From: Paenibacillus sp. FSL K6-3182
GTDB lineage: Bacteria > Bacillota > Bacilli > Paenibacillales > Paenibacillaceae
NCBI RefSeq assembly: GCF_037976325.1
Contig: NZ_CP150265.1
Coordinates: 5,903,001-5,967,000, forward strand
Direction: 5' to 3'
DNA: 64,000 nt
The position numbers were made by a program, and so were the translations under genes. Numbering within the stretch: the first letter of the stretch is position 1; each line of letters begins with the position of its first letter. Below the pieces are notes generated by a model. It did not search any database and had not been told where the DNA came from. It was given only the letters and a program-made list of their open reading frames with translations. Shown piece by piece: positions 24,269 to 33,427 of the stretch.

Positions 24269-24877
24269 TTATACCGATTTGCGGCGTGAGCGTACAAATT
24301 TGAAAAGGACATAAATAATAAGGAGTGCAATTGCGATAAGAATAGCAGGCTGTACATAAGGCGCAGCTTTCTCATCGATTTTATCCCAGTTCTCACCAAG
24401 TGATTTGCCTAGATAAATAAACAATATAGACCATGGCAGAGATGCAAGTGCAGTCAGCAATGTAAATAATCCAAAATTCATTCTTGCCATACCGGCTGGA
24501 ATTGAAATAACCTGTCTCATTACTGGGACAAAACGTGCAGTGAACACGATGCCTACGCCATACTTGTTAAACCAATTTTCAGAAATATCTACATGTTTTT
24601 GTTTGATCTTTATATATTTACCGTATTTCTCGACGATTGGCCGTCCGCCATATCTGCCAATCCAATATAAAATCCAGTTTTGTCCAATTGCACCTAACGT
24701 ACCGAACAACACTGCCCCCCAGAAGGAAATATCCCCTTTGTATACGAGATAACCTCCAAAGCCGAGCACAATTTCACTTGGTATAACTTCAATCAATAGT
24801 CCGATCAAAATACCAAAGTACCCTAGACTCTCTACCCATTGCAATACATTGTCCAATACTTCATGAATAAAATCCAT
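24269..24877 (-). CDS. DedA-family membrane protein (VTT domain)
   Basis: A polytopic protein of about 202 residues with the DedA signature: ESLGYFGILIGLLIEVIPSEIVLGFGGYLV, then GTLGAIGQNWILYWIGRYGG, FTARFVPVMRQVISIPAGMARM and a final membrane segment. DedA proteins act as lipid scramblases or flippases, including for undecaprenyl phosphate and phosphatidylethanolamine, and depend on the proton motive force. I start at the ATG at 24877 because relatives begin there; the frame is open 27 nt further to 24904. The ribosome-binding site is weak for either. Confidence 0.88.
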   Translation of the reverse strand: MDFIHEVLDNVLQWVESLGYFGILIGLLIEVIPSEIVLGFGGYLVYKGDISFWGAVLFGTLGAIGQNWILYWIGRYGGRPIVEKYGKYIKIKQKHVDISENWFNKYGVGIVFTARFVPVMRQVISIPAGMARMNFGLFTLLTALASLPWSILFIYLGKSLGENWDKIDEKAAPYVQPAILIAIALLIIYVLFKFVRSRRKSV

Positions 24878-25044
24878 TCCTGTTCTCAATCCGCCTTCCT
24901 GCATAAAATATGGCTTTCGCTTGCTTTTGCTGCGCTGAAGCTATTCTAACATACGATACAGACAACCTTCCACTTTTGTCATGTGCTGACAAGCCCCTGC
25001 ATAGACTAGCCTTAAATGATACGAATGGATGAGGTGAGCGTTTC

Positions 25045-25491
25045 ATGTCAAAGGTCTTTATTGTAAGTAAACGACAAATTCAACTGTTTATTGTAGTTGC
25101 AGTCCTTATCGTATTCACCGGCGTTTACTTAAGCTGGGACAGATCAAAAGAGGTAGATGGCCAGCCGTCAGAGCCGCGAATTTTCCAGATTGTTACGGTT
25201 GAATACAAGTCACAAACTGCTGACGGCAAAGAGCATGAAATGTATCGCTGGGATCCGGGTCAAATTGTTGTCCAAAAGGATGAACTAACTGAGCTGCATA
25301 TTAGTGGTGTAAGTGGGGCAAGCCATCCCTTTGTCATTGAAGGCCTTGACATAAAGGGTGAAGTACTAAAAGGCAAAACGACGGTTGTACGATTCACTGC
25401 CAAAAAAGAGGGGACTTATCCTATTTTATGCTTGACCCATACTGATATGCGCCACGGCGGACCAATGGTTGGTTATATCACAGTAGATTAG
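25045..25491 (+). CDS. Membrane-anchored cupredoxin-domain protein
   Basis: A 148-residue protein with an N-terminal signal anchor (about 10-30) and a C-terminal cupredoxin domain (about 60-148). Likely type 1 copper ligands are His in SHPFVIEG and Cys, His and Met in LCLTHTDMRHGGPMVG. The fold and ligand spacing resemble the cupredoxin_1 group seen near nitrous-oxide reductase or oxidase genes, but no such gene is nearby. A GATGAGGTGAGCG ribosome-binding site precedes the ATG. Likely an extracytoplasmic electron carrier or copper-binding protein. Confidence 0.85.
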   Translation: MSKVFIVSKRQIQLFIVVAVLIVFTGVYLSWDRSKEVDGQPSEPRIFQIVTVEYKSQTADGKEHEMYRWDPGQIVVQKDELTELHISGVSGASHPFVIEGLDIKGEVLKGKTTVVRFTAKKEGTYPILCLTHTDMRHGGPMVGYITVD

Positions 25492-25566
25492 CAGGCAAAC
25501 AGCTGTAACGAGTGACCTCCTTCTCCCCGGGCGCATACATATGGGGTAGAGAGGAGTCGGTCTATA

Positions 25567-25878
25567 ATGAAAGCTAACGCGCCAAAACATACAGCCGGCT
25601 TACCGACTGCGCGTAAAATCCGCAGAGCCTGCAGCAACGAGCTATACCGCACCGTGAAGCGTTTGAAAGTTTGGGTGTCCAAAGAGAAAATGGAGCAAGC
25701 AGAAAAACTTTATTTTAAAAAGGTTATTGTCAACCTGATCTGGGTTCACGAAAATAAAGACAATCGGAAGATCCAATGCGACTGGTGGGAAGAGAATGTC
25801 AGCGCTGAAATTGCCGAGTTATGGGAAGTCGATCGCAATCAGCTTTGTATCGCGTTTAGAGAAGCTTTTGGCGGTTAA
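25567..25878 (+). CDS. Conserved hypothetical protein (Paenibacillaceae type)
   Basis: A 103-residue basic, soluble protein. It opens with Gly/Pro/Thr-rich residues (APKHTAGLPTARKIRRACSNELYRTVKRLKVWV) and continues with helical EKLYFKKVIVNLIWVHENKDN and WWEENVSAEIAELWEV. Similar proteins occur in Paenibacillus, sometimes with the unsupported name dehydrogenase; no nucleotide-binding motif is visible. AGAGGAGTCGG gives a good ribosome-binding site before the ATG. It is followed by a strong bidirectional terminator. Confidence 0.75.
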   Translation: MKANAPKHTAGLPTARKIRRACSNELYRTVKRLKVWVSKEKMEQAEKLYFKKVIVNLIWVHENKDNRKIQCDWWEENVSAEIAELWEVDRNQLCIAFREAFGG

Positions 25879-25896
25879 GATGGTTATTGGATAAAC

Positions 25897-25939
25897 AAAA
25901 AAGAGGCTTTCCCATATATTATTGGGATTGCCTCTTTTT
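25897..25939. terminator. Bidirectional intrinsic terminator
   Basis: AAAAGAGGC / GCCTCTTTT outer stem with inner TCCCA/TGGGA, A- and T-runs on both sides, between convergent genes. Confidence 0.9.
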
Positions 25940-25972
25940 CTGTGCAGCTGCTTGTTGCTTAGCTTGTAACCA

Positions 25973-26155
25973 TTAACCTTCTTCCTTCAATCGGTCACAG
26001 GATACCGTCTTTGTGTTCACAGGATTGTTGCCGACCATAACGGTTGCCATCCCATTCGCCTCGTCGACATTTTCAATCCAGACCGAATCCTCATCCAGAT
26101 GAACTTTAACTGTCTGTTCTGATTCGTATATTTGCTTCGCGCGTGCTACGTCCAT
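25973..26155 (-). CDS. sspH: Small acid-soluble spore protein, H type
   Basis: A 60-residue SspH-family protein. The family start MDVARAKQIYESEQTVKVHL and central VWIENVDEANGMATV are clear. H-type SASPs are made in the forespore, usually under SigG, as minor spore-core proteins. An AAGGAGGGG ribosome-binding site is close upstream. It is 41 nt after the 60-residue gene on the same strand. Confidence 0.92.
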   Translation of the reverse strand: MDVARAKQIYESEQTVKVHLDEDSVWIENVDEANGMATVMVGNNPVNTKTVSCDRLKEEG

Positions 26156-26196
26156 ACTGCTTACCCCTCCTTTTTTATAAATTCTTTGAACAATTG

Positions 26197-26379
26197 TTAT
26201 CTGGATTCACGTTCCATCGTATCTGTTGTTGACTCGTCAATAAGGCCGTTTTGCAGCGTTACATTGCCGCCGCCCAATCCTTCATTAACCATCCTGTCGA
26301 TATCCATAAAATAATCCTCTCGACCCTCATGCTTCGGATCTGCCGCCTCTTGTTTTTGCTCGTCGTTTGTATCAGTCAT
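26197..26379 (-). CDS. Small acidic hypothetical protein
   Basis: A 60-residue acidic, hydrophilic protein I do not recognise. It has a central segment MDIDRMVNEGLGGGNV and a Thr/Glu/Asp-rich tail. GGGAGG lies 8 nt before the ATG at 26379; the frame is open further upstream but without a ribosome-binding site, so this start is preferred. The position next to sspH suggests a spore-related role, but nothing in the sequence proves it. Confidence 0.7.
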   Translation of the reverse strand: MTDTNDEQKQEAADPKHEGREDYFMDIDRMVNEGLGGGNVTLQNGLIDESTTDTMERESR

Positions 26380-26509
26380 AGTTATACCCTCCCATTTGTT
26401 TTGGCGAATACGTATACCGTGTAGGCCTGATTTCGCATTCGCGGCGGTAATAACAAGGTTTATCCACCTTCGAAAAATATGCCCGAAAACGCAGTCAAGC
26501 ATGCATCGT

Positions 26510-27934
26510 TCACAGCAGCGGCGATAACATGCGCAGTAATGCTTCTGCTGCCTTTTGTCGATTCGGGCGATTCATAAAGGTCTTTTTGTCCAATTCTCGG
26601 CTATGCTTCAAATCCTCCATAAAATCCGTTTCCAGCTTCTTAATCGTCCCCTCGTCAAATAGCACCGCGTTCAGCTCAAAATTACTTAGCAAGCTGCGCA
26701 TATCTACATTTGCTGTTCCAACAGTGGCCAGCATGTGATCTACAATCATCACCTTCGAGTGAATAAAGCCTTTCTCATAACGATAAACCTTCACTCCCGC
26801 TTCCAGCATCTCTTGCATATAGGATAGTGTGGCAAGCAACACGAGCTTGGAGTCCGCAATGCCCGGTATAATCAATCTCACATCTACCCCGCTGAGTGCA
26901 GCCGTTCTGAGGCCCATAAGCAGGCTGGAATCTGGTATAAAATAGGGTGTCGTTATATATATTCTCGTCAAAGCCGATGTTATCGCAGCAAACATGACCT
27001 CGTCGATCTTATGAGCATGCTGTCCTGGTTTACTTGAGACCATCAGCACCCTTTCATTTCCTAGGCAATGATGCTGCGTCATATACGCTTTACCATCCAG
27101 CTCTTCTTTTGCCGCGAAAGCCCAGTCGTTCATGAACAGCTCCTGCAGGTAATAAACGGAGTCCCCTTTTAAACGCAAATGGGTATCCCGCCAGAAGCCC
27201 AGCTTCGGGTTCTTTCCTAAGTATTCATCACCGATATTGATACCACCGATAAATCCTACGGCCCCATCTACTACAACGATTTTGCGATGATTGCGATAAT
27301 TTAATTTTCTGTCAAAAAAGGCGATACGCGGCGGTAAAAAGCAGCTTGTCCGAACTCCTGCAAGGTGAAGCTCTTCGATATACTTATCACTTAAATGCAG
27401 GCTTCCTATCCCATCATATACGACTCGGACCTGGACTCCTTCCCTCGCCTTACTCGTTAACACCTGCAAAAAACGTTGGCCAATTTCATCATCTCTAATC
27501 GTGTAATAATCCATATGTATATGATGGGTCGCTCGCCTCAGCTCTCTCAATATCTCCTCGTATGTGTCATCACCGTTATTCAGAACGAATGCTTCATTAT
27601 TACGGGTAATCGGAAACGGAGCTAAGCCAGTAAGCATGGCAAACAGTTTCTTTTGTGTCTCAACCTGCTCATTTTCCACATCCGCTGCCTCTGTAACCTG
27701 CTGGGATAATTGATTCGCATAGCGTATAGTCTCCTGCTTAAATCGTTCCAAACGCCTGCGCCTGACAAAGCCTTTCCCAAGCACGATATAGGCTATAAAA
27801 CCTATGAACGGGAACATAAATGTAATGAGAAGCCATGCAGTCAACTGTACTTGACGACGATGCTCCATCACAAAAACCGCAGCGAGCTGAATAATATATA
27901 CGATTAATATTGCCGACAGCCAAATGAACCCCAT
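26510..27934 (-). CDS. cls: Cardiolipin synthase (phospholipase D superfamily)
   Basis: A 474-residue membrane enzyme joining two phosphatidylglycerols to cardiolipin and glycerol. Two N-terminal membrane segments (about 2-22 and 32-55) are followed by two PLD motifs: NHRKIVVVDG (about residue 215) and FIHSKVMIVD (about 390), each with downstream GGxN/GTAN. Length and layout match Bacillus ClsA types. A CGAGGTG ribosome-binding site precedes the ATG. Confidence 0.95.
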   Translation of the reverse strand: MGFIWLSAILIVYIIQLAAVFVMEHRRQVQLTAWLLITFMFPFIGFIAYIVLGKGFVRRRRLERFKQETIRYANQLSQQVTEAADVENEQVETQKKLFAMLTGLAPFPITRNNEAFVLNNGDDTYEEILRELRRATHHIHMDYYTIRDDEIGQRFLQVLTSKAREGVQVRVVYDGIGSLHLSDKYIEELHLAGVRTSCFLPPRIAFFDRKLNYRNHRKIVVVDGAVGFIGGINIGDEYLGKNPKLGFWRDTHLRLKGDSVYYLQELFMNDWAFAAKEELDGKAYMTQHHCLGNERVLMVSSKPGQHAHKIDEVMFAAITSALTRIYITTPYFIPDSSLLMGLRTAALSGVDVRLIIPGIADSKLVLLATLSYMQEMLEAGVKVYRYEKGFIHSKVMIVDHMLATVGTANVDMRSLLSNFELNAVLFDEGTIKKLETDFMEDLKHSRELDKKTFMNRPNRQKAAEALLRMLSPLL

Positions 27935-28038
27935 AGTTAAAATAACACCTCGTTTTCTCCTTACCGTGCAGAATCTTACAAGTCCCTCTAGTTTGAACGC
28001 ATCCTTACATACCTATTCTTATAAAATTTTATAACATG

Positions 28039-28077
28039 AAAAAAAGCCCGCCGATTATTGCTAATCGGACGAGCTTT
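28039..28077 (-). terminator. Intrinsic terminator of the glycan operon
   Basis: On the minus strand an outer AAAGC/GCTTT stem and inner CCGATTA/TAATCGG stem are followed by a T-run. It ends the rml-GT operon after the last GT2 gene. Confidence 0.85.
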
Positions 28078-28130
28078 AGAATTTGAAGTATTGCAGATTA
28101 ATGTTTAGTTCTGATGATTGGATGATTGGA

Positions 28131-29102
28131 TTATTGCTTCATTGTCACGCCAGCATTATTATTTTCGATATGAGTAAGGATAAGGCGATGCATGCTAAGC
28201 CTTCTAGTTACAAACTGCGGCAAAAGGCGATAATTCATGCCCAGCTTATAGCCGATCAGCTTAGCTGCGGATTCAGCGATCAGCTTGGGAATCAAATACC
28301 ATTTGCGGGTTCGATTGAGCTCATTCAGCTGCAGCTTAACGAGCTTTGAGCCTGCCTTGCCAACCGAGCTGTAAGGCGTGATCCATGTATTGCATCGCAT
28401 AGAAATTCCATTATCGAAGTAACGCTTGAATTGCTGCTTTATCGAATAGTCATGCGAATGGAACACTAGAGCCTCTGCGCAGTAAGCAACCTTATAGCCA
28501 GTCAAAATGCATTTGGCAGCCATAAACAAGTCCTCATTAAAGATGACAGGCTCCTGAAACCGTCCCATCGTCTCAAACGTCTCACGCCAAATCGCTGAGC
28601 ATACGTTGGAGCAAAAAAATGTTTTAATGCCAAGCTCCTTAATATCCTCATATGCTTTCAATTGCGACTGTGCCGGATAGTTATGTTCCCTTGCCAGTCG
28701 TTCCAGCACATTAGCTTCTGGTCTCGGCAGTTGCCTTGCATAGGCATACGCGACATTATTTCCAGATAAAAGTGGTCGAGTCAGCTCTTCAATGAGCTTA
28801 TCGTTGCAAGGGAGAGCATCTTGCGTCATAAATAGCAAAATATCGCCGCGCGCTTGCATCGCTGCAACGTTGCGCGTACCACCGTGATCGAAGTCTCGGC
28901 GTTCAACGCGCATCACTTGGGCACCAGCCTTGAGCGCTCGCTCCTGCGTCCCATCGTCCGAGCAGGAATCCATGATGATGATTTCATATGGAGGAAGCGA
29001 CTGTTGCTTCAATCGCTCTAATAGCTCTTCCAGCTCTGGTCCTGCATTTAATGTAGGAATAATAATCGATACTCGGCATGCTGAATCGCTGTTAGTAAGC
29101 AT
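28131..29102 (-). CDS. GT2 glycosyltransferase (rhamnosyltransferase-like)
   Basis: A 323-residue GT-A fold enzyme. Motifs are VSIIIPTLNAGPELEELLERLKQQ, the nucleotide-binding MDSCSDDGTQE, the metal site FMTQDALP, and NEDLFMAAK near the catalytic base position. Similarity is to rhamnosyltransferases of the WbbL/RfbF kind, consistent with the upstream dTDP-rhamnose genes. It overlaps the sugar-phosphate transferase gene by 11 nt and ends the operon. Confidence 0.88.
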   Translation of the reverse strand: MLTNSDSACRVSIIIPTLNAGPELEELLERLKQQSLPPYEIIIMDSCSDDGTQERALKAGAQVMRVERRDFDHGGTRNVAAMQARGDILLFMTQDALPCNDKLIEELTRPLLSGNNVAYAYARQLPRPEANVLERLAREHNYPAQSQLKAYEDIKELGIKTFFCSNVCSAIWRETFETMGRFQEPVIFNEDLFMAAKCILTGYKVAYCAEALVFHSHDYSIKQQFKRYFDNGISMRCNTWITPYSSVGKAGSKLVKLQLNELNRTRKWYLIPKLIAESAAKLIGYKLGMNYRLLPQFVTRRLSMHRLILTHIENNNAGVTMKQ

Positions 29103-30498
29103 TTTTGTTAATCAAGCCCTTCAGTACCGTTTTGAAAATAATTTTGATATCAAAGAAAAAAGTCCAGTTTTCAATATAAAAAATATCAAACATAATACGG
29201 TCTTGTATGGAAGTGTCGCCTCTTAAGCCATTGGTTTGTGCCCAGCCTGTTATCCCAGGTCTAATCTGATGCTTAACCATATATTTTGGAATTTCCTCTT
29301 TGAACTGATTCACAAAATAAGGACGTTCTGGCCGCGGGCCAACTACGCTCATATGACCAAGCAGGACGTTAAAGAACTGCGGCAGCTCATCCAGACTCGT
29401 GCGACGAAGGAAGCTGCCAAACTTGGTGCGCCTTGGATCGTTCTCTACCGTCCACTGTGTATCTGATACTTTATCCGTCGATACACGCATCGAGCGGAAT
29501 TTAAACATATGGAACGTTTTGCGATCGAGCCCCATCCGCTCCTGCTTAAACAATACGGGTCCAGGCGATGTCAGCTTAAGCCCTATGATAGCGAACAACA
29601 TGATTGGAGACGTTATAACAATCGCTACTAATGAGAAGGCGATATCAAACCAGCGCTTTAATATCCGATTGCTCAGCTCATCGAGCGGAATATCCCTTAC
29701 ATTAATAAGCGGGATGCCCGCAAAATTATCAAAAAATGGCCTAGCCGGCAGTAGATCAAAGAAATCAGGAATGATTAGCGTCTTCACGCCTGTTCGTTCA
29801 CACATTTCAATAATTTCCGCATACTTCGCATGCGCTTCAAGCGGCAGTGCAATGATGACTTCATCAATAGGCATCATATCCAGCTTTTGCTTCAAAGCAT
29901 CAAGCCTTCCGATAATCGGCTTCATATACTGATGCTCAGGCGCATGCTCATCTTGATAATCATCCAAAAAGCCGACTACCTCATAACCAAGATCCGGGTG
30001 CTGCTGCAGATTCGTATAGAAACTGCGTCCCACGGAACCCGCCCCAACGATAAGTACAAAACGTTTATTAAAGCCTTTGCGACGAAATGAAGCGAGGATC
30101 GATTTGACCCAGTATCGGTATGACGCAATGGCGATAAAATTCATGAAAAAGAAAATGGCTAGAAATTCACGAGAGATATGTACTTCACGGGTAAAGAAGA
30201 ACAAGCTAAGTAAACCTAAAAAGCTAATCGTTTGAATCTGTAAAATACGAAGCACTTCGTAGGAATAGTTTTTGCGTCGTTTGGGCGAATAAAACTGAAA
30301 GTAAAAACCGATCAGCACTGCTGAAAAGGAATAAATCGTTCCCCATAGTAAATAAGTAGAGAACGCTACCGAGTTAAAGCTTGGCAGCAAACCACTATAA
30401 AATTTAAGCCAATACGCGGCCATAAAGACGACCAATGTGCAGGATAAATCCGCCAGCATATATAATTGCGTCAAAAACCGTTGGTTTTGCCTTAGCAT
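29092..30498 (-). CDS. Initiating polyprenyl-phosphate sugar-1-phosphate transferase (WcaJ/WsaP-like)
   Basis: A 468-residue membrane enzyme that starts glycan synthesis by moving a hexose-1-phosphate onto undecaprenyl phosphate. About four membrane segments (residues 12-115), a CoA-binding-3/Rossmann-like part (VLIVGAGSVGRSFYTNL), another membrane helix (about 285-305) and a bacterial sugar transferase domain (KQERMGLDRKTFHMFKFRSM, LRRTSLDELPQFFNVLLGHMSVVGPRP) are visible. In slg clusters the homologue WsaP/WsfP starts the S-layer glycan with Gal-1-P; the sugar here is unknown. Confidence 0.93.
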   Translation of the reverse strand: MLRQNQRFLTQLYMLADLSCTLVVFMAAYWLKFYSGLLPSFNSVAFSTYLLWGTIYSFSAVLIGFYFQFYSPKRRKNYSYEVLRILQIQTISFLGLLSLFFFTREVHISREFLAIFFFMNFIAIASYRYWVKSILASFRRKGFNKRFVLIVGAGSVGRSFYTNLQQHPDLGYEVVGFLDDYQDEHAPEHQYMKPIIGRLDALKQKLDMMPIDEVIIALPLEAHAKYAEIIEMCERTGVKTLIIPDFFDLLPARPFFDNFAGIPLINVRDIPLDELSNRILKRWFDIAFSLVAIVITSPIMLFAIIGLKLTSPGPVLFKQERMGLDRKTFHMFKFRSMRVSTDKVSDTQWTVENDPRRTKFGSFLRRTSLDELPQFFNVLLGHMSVVGPRPERPYFVNQFKEEIPKYMVKHQIRPGITGWAQTNGLRGDTSIQDRIMFDIFYIENWTFFFDIKIIFKTVLKGLINKNAY

Positions 30499-30598
30499 TC
30501 GCCGTGTTCACCCGCATTCTCTTAAATTTCGACTCTATCTGCATTGTACCAAAAATAGGATAGGAGGAGAACCCCATATTTTCCCATTTAAAATTAAT

Positions 30599-31537
30599 TT
30601 AATGTTTAGTGTGCCGTTTATGAACTGCCTTTTCCTGAATCCATTTACGTTTTTGAAGCATGTTCGGAAGCGATTTGAAAATAGTTGACCAACAGCGTAA
30701 CAATCCTGGCTCACGTAAAATGATATAACCAAGCTTCACCGCTTCCGTTGCTAGGATCAACGGCCCTATTAATAGAGAGTGCCAACCGATAGGTTCATTT
30801 TTTATAAGGGTGAAAAAACGGTTCTGATAGGAATGCTGACGTACAAACAGCGGAACGCTGCTCCTGCTTCCCTTTTTCCAGCCTCGATGGTGTACTGCGT
30901 TTGCTTCAGGTATGTAATATGAGGTCCAGCCCAGCTTCTGCGCTCGCCATGCTACATCTACGTCTTCCTTATAGGCAAAAAAGCGTTCATCAAAAAATTC
31001 ACCATCAAATTCGATATCACGAATCATAGCCTTTCGATATACCGCTGCTGCACCAGATACGCCAAATACGGCTCTTTTTGTACTCCAGTCCGCTGCTTGG
31101 TCGCCTGCGGCTAGATCATATGCATTTCGAGTTCGTTTCATTCCAAGTCCTGCACTATCCATTACTTCAATATTAGACGCAAAAACAAGCCGTCCGGTTG
31201 CACTTCCAACCTCCGGCTTTTGTTCCATAAAACCAATAATTTCTTGTAAATAATTCGGGTCTAGCGTAACATCCGGATTCAACACAAGAACATAATCGGA
31301 GGATGTCTCACGTATAGCCTGGTTTTGGCCGCCGGCAAACCCATTATTGATCGTGTTCGCTATGAAATGGACATGCTCTGCAAAAGGTTTCACTTGATCA
31401 GCCGTTCCATCAGTTGACGCATTGTCGATGACGACAATGCGTTCAACAGGGAAGCTTTGTTTTAAAACAGCTTGCAAGCAGTTCTGAATGTCTTTCGCAC
31501 TGTTATAAGTTACTATACAAACGCTTACTGTTGGCAT
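30599..31537 (-). CDS. GT2 glycosyltransferase (WbbL-like rhamnosyltransferase)
   Basis: A GT2 enzyme of about 312 residues: TVSVCIVTYNSAKDIQNCL, IDNASTDGTAD, the LNPDVTL metal-binding DxD-like site and FAYKEDVDVAWRAQKLGW. It is very like WbbL-type dTDP-Rha transferases. I prefer the ATG at 31537 (conserved start); a GTG at 31549 would overlap the rmlD stop. It belongs to the rml operon. Confidence 0.88.
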   Translation of the reverse strand: MPTVSVCIVTYNSAKDIQNCLQAVLKQSFPVERIVVIDNASTDGTADQVKPFAEHVHFIANTINNGFAGGQNQAIRETSSDYVLVLNPDVTLDPNYLQEIIGFMEQKPEVGSATGRLVFASNIEVMDSAGLGMKRTRNAYDLAAGDQAADWSTKRAVFGVSGAAAVYRKAMIRDIEFDGEFFDERFFAYKEDVDVAWRAQKLGWTSYYIPEANAVHHRGWKKGSRSSVPLFVRQHSYQNRFFTLIKNEPIGWHSLLIGPLILATEAVKLGYIILREPGLLRCWSTIFKSLPNMLQKRKWIQEKAVHKRHTKH

Positions 31538-31545
31538 TACATATA

Positions 31546-32394
31546 TCACTCACTGTCTTTAAGATAGTGGTTAAGCGCTTCTCTCCACGGCCGCAGCATA
31601 TTAAGGCCATTACTGCGGATAGCAGTATGATCCATAACTGAATATGCGGGTCTCGGTGCTGGTCGCGGAAAATCTGCTGTCGTACAAGGCTCAACAAGAA
31701 TAGTTGTGCCGCTGTCTTCAAATATAGCATTTGCGAACTCAAACCAAGAGCAAACTCCGCTATTGGATGCATGATAAATACCATAATAATCAGTTTGCAC
31801 TAGCTCTAGCAAAAAAGCTGCAAGATCATAGGTGTAGGTAGGCGAACCGATTTGATCTGCAACTACTTTGAGCATATCACGCTCACCAGCCATTTTCAGC
31901 ATCGTCTTCACAAAGTTATTGCCATACTTCCCGTACACCCATGAGGTCCGAACAATATAGAAGCGATCATGTAGTGTCTGTACTGCTTGTTCGCCAGCAT
32001 ATTTCGATTTACCATATACCGTTTGAGGATTAATCTGATCATATTCATTGTAAGGAAGAGTGCTGCTCCCATCAAAAACATAATCGGTGCTTATATAACA
32101 AAGCTTTGCACCGATCTCACGAGCAGCTACCGCAACATTACGTGTTGCAGCTGCATTCACACGAAAAGCCTCGTCCGGCTCGGACTCGGCTTTATCTACA
32201 GCAGTATAGGCGGCGCAGTGTATGACAACATCAGGACGATGCAGTGCAAATAAATTCCGGCAGGCTGGGAGACTCGTAATATCAAGCTCACTACGGCTTA
32301 ATCCAATAATTTCAGCTGTATCCGTCGTCCATTGCGACAATTCTCGGCCTAGCTGCCCATTCGCACCAGTAACTACGATTTTTAAAGTAGCCAT
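31546..32394 (-). CDS. rmlD: dTDP-4-dehydrorhamnose reductase RmlD
   Basis: A 282-residue SDR enzyme, the last step to dTDP-L-rhamnose. The nucleotide-binding motif GANGQLGRELSQW, the YISTDYVFDG strand and the YxxxK catalytic pair in VYGKSKYAGE are clear. The start is the ATG at 32394, one base after the rmlB stop; the frame is open 132 nt upstream inside rmlB but without support. The short spacing means coupled translation. Confidence 0.95.
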   Translation of the reverse strand: MATLKIVVTGANGQLGRELSQWTTDTAEIIGLSRSELDITSLPACRNLFALHRPDVVIHCAAYTAVDKAESEPDEAFRVNAAATRNVAVAAREIGAKLCYISTDYVFDGSSTLPYNEYDQINPQTVYGKSKYAGEQAVQTLHDRFYIVRTSWVYGKYGNNFVKTMLKMAGERDMLKVVADQIGSPTYTYDLAAFLLELVQTDYYGIYHASNSGVCSWFEFANAIFEDSGTTILVEPCTTADFPRPAPRPAYSVMDHTAIRSNGLNMLRPWREALNHYLKDSE

Positions 32395-32395
32395 A

Positions 32396-33418
32396 TTATT
32401 CTTTCGCCTCCAGGCGATCTTTGTACTGGGTGTCATAATATTGTTGATAAGAGCCTGATGCAACCTGCTCCATCCACTCTGTATTGCTGAGGTACCATCG
32501 AATCGTTTCCTTGATTCCGTCCTCATAGTTAAATTTCGGCTGCCAGCCTAATTCATTACGAATCTTGTCAGCATCAATTGCATATCTGCGATCATGGCCA
32601 AGACGATCCTTCACGTAGGAGATCAGCGACTCAGGCTTGCCAAGCTCTTCAAGAATCGTGCGAACAACCTGCAGATTGTTCCGCTCGTTACGTCCACCAA
32701 CGTTGTATACTTCACCATTAACACCTTTATGCAGTACAAGATCTATTGCGCTGCAGTGATCCTCAACATAAAGCCAATCACGGACATTAAGGCCATCCCC
32801 GTATACAGGAAGCGGCTTATCTTGAAGCGCATTCTGAATCATCAATGGAATAAGCTTCTCTGGAAACTGGTATGGACCATAGTTATTAGAGCAGCGTGTT
32901 ATGTTGACGTTTAGTCCGAACGTTTCATGATAAGCTCTAACAAGGAGATCCGCCCCGGCCTTGCTCGCCGAATATGGACTGTTTGGCGCAATCGGCGTAT
33001 CTTCCGTGAAAAGCCCCGTCTCACCCAGCGTTCCGTACACTTCATCCGTAGAAACTTGAACGAATTTAGTTACGTTATATTGCTTTGTAAGATCAAGAAG
33101 CGTCTGAGTACCAAGAATGTTTGTCTGTACGAAAATCTCTGGATGCAAAATGCTGCGATCTACATGAGATTCTGCTGCAAAGTTAATAACAGCGTCGATG
33201 CCTTGTTGGAATAACGGCTCCAATTCTGAACGTTTAGCAATATCTGCTTTCACGAATGAATAGTTTGAATGCAGCTCAATCGATCGCAGGTTTTCAAGAT
33301 TGCCTGCATATGTGAGTGCATCAACATTAATGATTTCGTAATTTGGATAGTTTTTAATCATATACAATACAAAATTGCTGCCTATAAAGCCGGCACCGCC
33401 GGTAACTAGTAATTTCAT
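32396..33418 (-). CDS. rmlB: dTDP-glucose 4,6-dehydratase RmlB
   Basis: A 340-residue extended SDR. MKLLVTGGAGFIGSNFVLYM binds NAD; VSTDEVYG and YSASKAGAD hold the catalytic Thr-Asp-Glu and Tyr/Lys; RCSNNYGPYQFPEKLIP is the substrate loop. It converts dTDP-glucose to the 4-keto-6-deoxy sugar. Part of rmlACBD order on the minus strand. Confidence 0.96.
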   Translation of the reverse strand: MKLLVTGGAGFIGSNFVLYMIKNYPNYEIINVDALTYAGNLENLRSIELHSNYSFVKADIAKRSELEPLFQQGIDAVINFAAESHVDRSILHPEIFVQTNILGTQTLLDLTKQYNVTKFVQVSTDEVYGTLGETGLFTEDTPIAPNSPYSASKAGADLLVRAYHETFGLNVNITRCSNNYGPYQFPEKLIPLMIQNALQDKPLPVYGDGLNVRDWLYVEDHCSAIDLVLHKGVNGEVYNVGGRNERNNLQVVRTILEELGKPESLISYVKDRLGHDRRYAIDADKIRNELGWQPKFNYEDGIKETIRWYLSNTEWMEQVASGSYQQYYDTQYKDRLEAKE

Positions 33419-33427
33419 GAGTCTAAC